A DNA stretch of 44,204 nt from Clostridia bacterium. GTDB taxonomy: Bacteria > Bacillota > Clostridia > Christensenellales > Borkfalkiaceae. The notes beneath the pieces are model-generated. The model did no database searches and was not told where the DNA came from. It saw nothing but the letters and a program-made list of their open reading frames with translations. Shown piece after piece: positions 42,945 to 44,204 of the stretch (position 1 is its first letter; every line of letters starts with the position of its first letter). A program made the translations under genes and the position numbers. The stretch covers positions 1 through 44,204 of the forward strand of contig JAFTSO010000040.1 of NCBI GenBank assembly GCA_017467265.1. The letters are read 5' to 3'.

Positions 42945-44204
42945 GTGATACACGTATTTAATTACCGAGATAAAAATTACATTTATGACGTGGGCAGCGG
43001 CGCTCTGCACGAGTGCGATCAGCCCACCGCCGACTATTTGAAAGCGAAAGAAGAAGGACAAGCCGTCGATATTACCTATATCACGGACGAACAGATCGCC
43101 GAGATCGTTTCGGACGTGGAAGGCTTGAAAGAGCAGGGCTTGCTCTTTAAGGACGAAGTGAAGGCATATCCCGTCAAGAGTAGCGAAGTGAAGGCGCTCT
43201 GTATTCACATTTGCCACGATTGTAATTTCCGTTGCCGCTATTGCTTTGCGGACGAGGGGGCGTACCACTCCAAGCGCGAGAGTATGTCCTTTGAAACGGC
43301 AAAGGCAGCGGTCGATTTTCTCATCAAAAACAGCGGAAAGCGCAAGGTGTTAGAGATGGACTTTTTCGGCGGCGAGCCTTTGATGAACCTCGACGTTTTG
43401 AAAAAGACGGTGTACTATGCCAAGGAAGAAGGGGCGAAGGTAGGCAAAAAATTCTTGTTCACCACGACGACGAACGCACTTCTTTTGGACGACGAAACGA
43501 TAGCGTTTTTCAACGACGAAATGGAGAACGTCGTATTGTCCTTGGACGGCAGAAAAGAGGTGCACGACGCCATACGTACCACGATCAACGGCAAGGGTAC
43601 GTTCGATTTGATCATTGATAAAATCAAAAAATTCATTTCCTTGCGCGGCACGAAGAGCTACTACGTGCGCGGTACGTTCACGGCGAAAAATCTCGACTTT
43701 GCAAAGGACGTTTTGTTTATTGCCGATCAAGGCGTAGATTCCATCTCAATGGAGCCTGTCGTGACGGATATTGACGATTTGCAGATCAAAAAGGAGCATA
43801 TTCCCACGATCAATGCGGAATATGAAAATCTTTGCGAGGCGTATTTAGAGCGGCACAAAAAGGGCGAAGGGTTTAATTTCTTCCATTTCAATATTGATTT
43901 GGAAGGCGGACCGTGCCTTTCCAAACGCGTTTCGGCGTGCGGTGCAGGCAACGAGTATTTTTCAGTGACGCCCAACGGCGATCTGTATCCCTGCCACCAG
44001 TTCGCAGGCAACGAAAAATTCCGTATGGGCAGCGTTTTCGAGGGGATCACGCGTGACGACACGCGCGAGCTGTTCAAAAATTCCTGCCTGTTCACCCGTA
44101 AAAAATGCGAGAATTGCTTTGCAAAATTCATCTGCTCGGGTGGGTGCAGCGCGAACAATTACAACTTCAACGGCGATATCAACGATCCGTACGAAGTGAC
44201 CTGC
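42945..44204 (+). CDS. scfB: SCIFF maturase, radical SAM/SPASM protein (3' end outside window)
   Basis: The frame stays open from the GTG at 42945 to the window edge, giving 420 of about 450-470 residues. A weak AAAAGGA site lies 11 bases before the GTG. The N-terminal part (about 1-80) is a RiPP-recognition-like domain. The radical SAM cluster motif is CNFRCRYC (Cys93, Cys97, Cys100), followed by DFFGGEPLMN. The C-terminal SPASM part has GPCLSKRVSACGAGNEYF, PNGDLYPCHQFAGN and the CENC/FICSGGCSANN group (about 320-405), which hold auxiliary Fe-S clusters. It should install thioether links in the ScfA peptide. Confidence 0.96.
   Translation, partial: MIHVFNYRDKNYIYDVGSGALHECDQPTADYLKAKEEGQAVDITYITDEQIAEIVSDVEGLKEQGLLFKDEVKAYPVKSSEVKALCIHICHDCNFRCRYCFADEGAYHSKRESMSFETAKAAVDFLIKNSGKRKVLEMDFFGGEPLMNLDVLKKTVYYAKEEGAKVGKKFLFTTTTNALLLDDETIAFFNDEMENVVLSLDGRKEVHDAIRTTINGKGTFDLIIDKIKKFISLRGTKSYYVRGTFTAKNLDFAKDVLFIADQGVDSISMEPVVTDIDDLQIKKEHIPTINAEYENLCEAYLERHKKGEGFNFFHFNIDLEGGPCLSKRVSACGAGNEYFSVTPNGDLYPCHQFAGNEKFRMGSVFEGITRDDTRELFKNSCLFTRKKCENCFAKFICSGGCSANNYNFNGDINDPYEVTC

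Overview
The window reads as chromosomal DNA of an anaerobic, uncultured member of class Clostridia (Bacillota). Three things support this: the SCIFF peptide gene with its radical-SAM maturase at the right end, a set known from Clostridia; the dprA-topA-trmFO-hslV-hslU gene order typical of Bacillota; and a rubrerythrin as the visible oxidative-stress protein. Coding DNA is rich in GCG/GCA/GAC codons, whereas intergenic promoters are AT-rich and mostly match TTGACA-N17-TATAAT. Placement below class (Christensenellales-like) is only an impression. No tRNA, rRNA, CRISPR array, transposase, integrase or phage gene was found.

Layout. 1-3283: leuC (cut by the window edge), leuD, leuB and a DUF815 AAA+ ATPase, followed by copy 1 of a ~100-bp structured repeat. 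3474-5064: ilvA-ridA, an enzyme pair in which RidA removes the reactive imine made by IlvA. 5230-8710: two tandem, paralogous ABC-2 ATPase/permease pairs, then two small genes (a two-TM protein and a charged helical protein). 9506-11941: divergent CDF (probably Mn2+) and CaCA (Na+/Ca2+-type) cation transporters. 12022-12455: L19 leader and rplS. 12742-14703: a GT-C/PMT-like membrane protein. 14813-24780: a dense housekeeping block, comM(yifB)-DUF1294-dprA-topA-trmFO-hslV-hslU-hisS-trxA. 24905-26555: a lipoprotein and a convergent rubrerythrin. 26911-29995: cardiolipin synthase, a zinc-ribbon/TM protein and a GxDLY-SGNH hydrolase. 30172-33467: SbcD/YhaO-like nuclease and YhaN-like ATPase with a membrane hairpin. 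33581-37383: a heterodimeric ABC exporter behind a promoter carrying a perfect inverted repeat, followed by repeat copy 2. 37553-40007 (minus strand): a polar amino-acid ABC importer. 40292-44204: tgt, yajC, TIGR04086, scfA and scfB (cut by the right edge).

Most unusual: the substrate-binding lipoprotein of the minus-strand importer (39186-40007) appears circularly permuted. The segment that normally ends an SBP_bac_3 protein lies directly after its lipobox, and the protein stops where that segment would normally begin. The ATPase of the same operon has a charged helical insertion of about 50 residues between Walker A and the Q-loop. Next in interest are the two ~100-bp intergenic repeats, which keep the same hairpin stems while their loops differ; the operator-like palindrome filling the -35/-10 spacer of the exporter promoter; the tandem ABC-2 duplication with signs of gene conversion; and the hairpins that appear to tune scfA/scfB and TIGR04086 expression.
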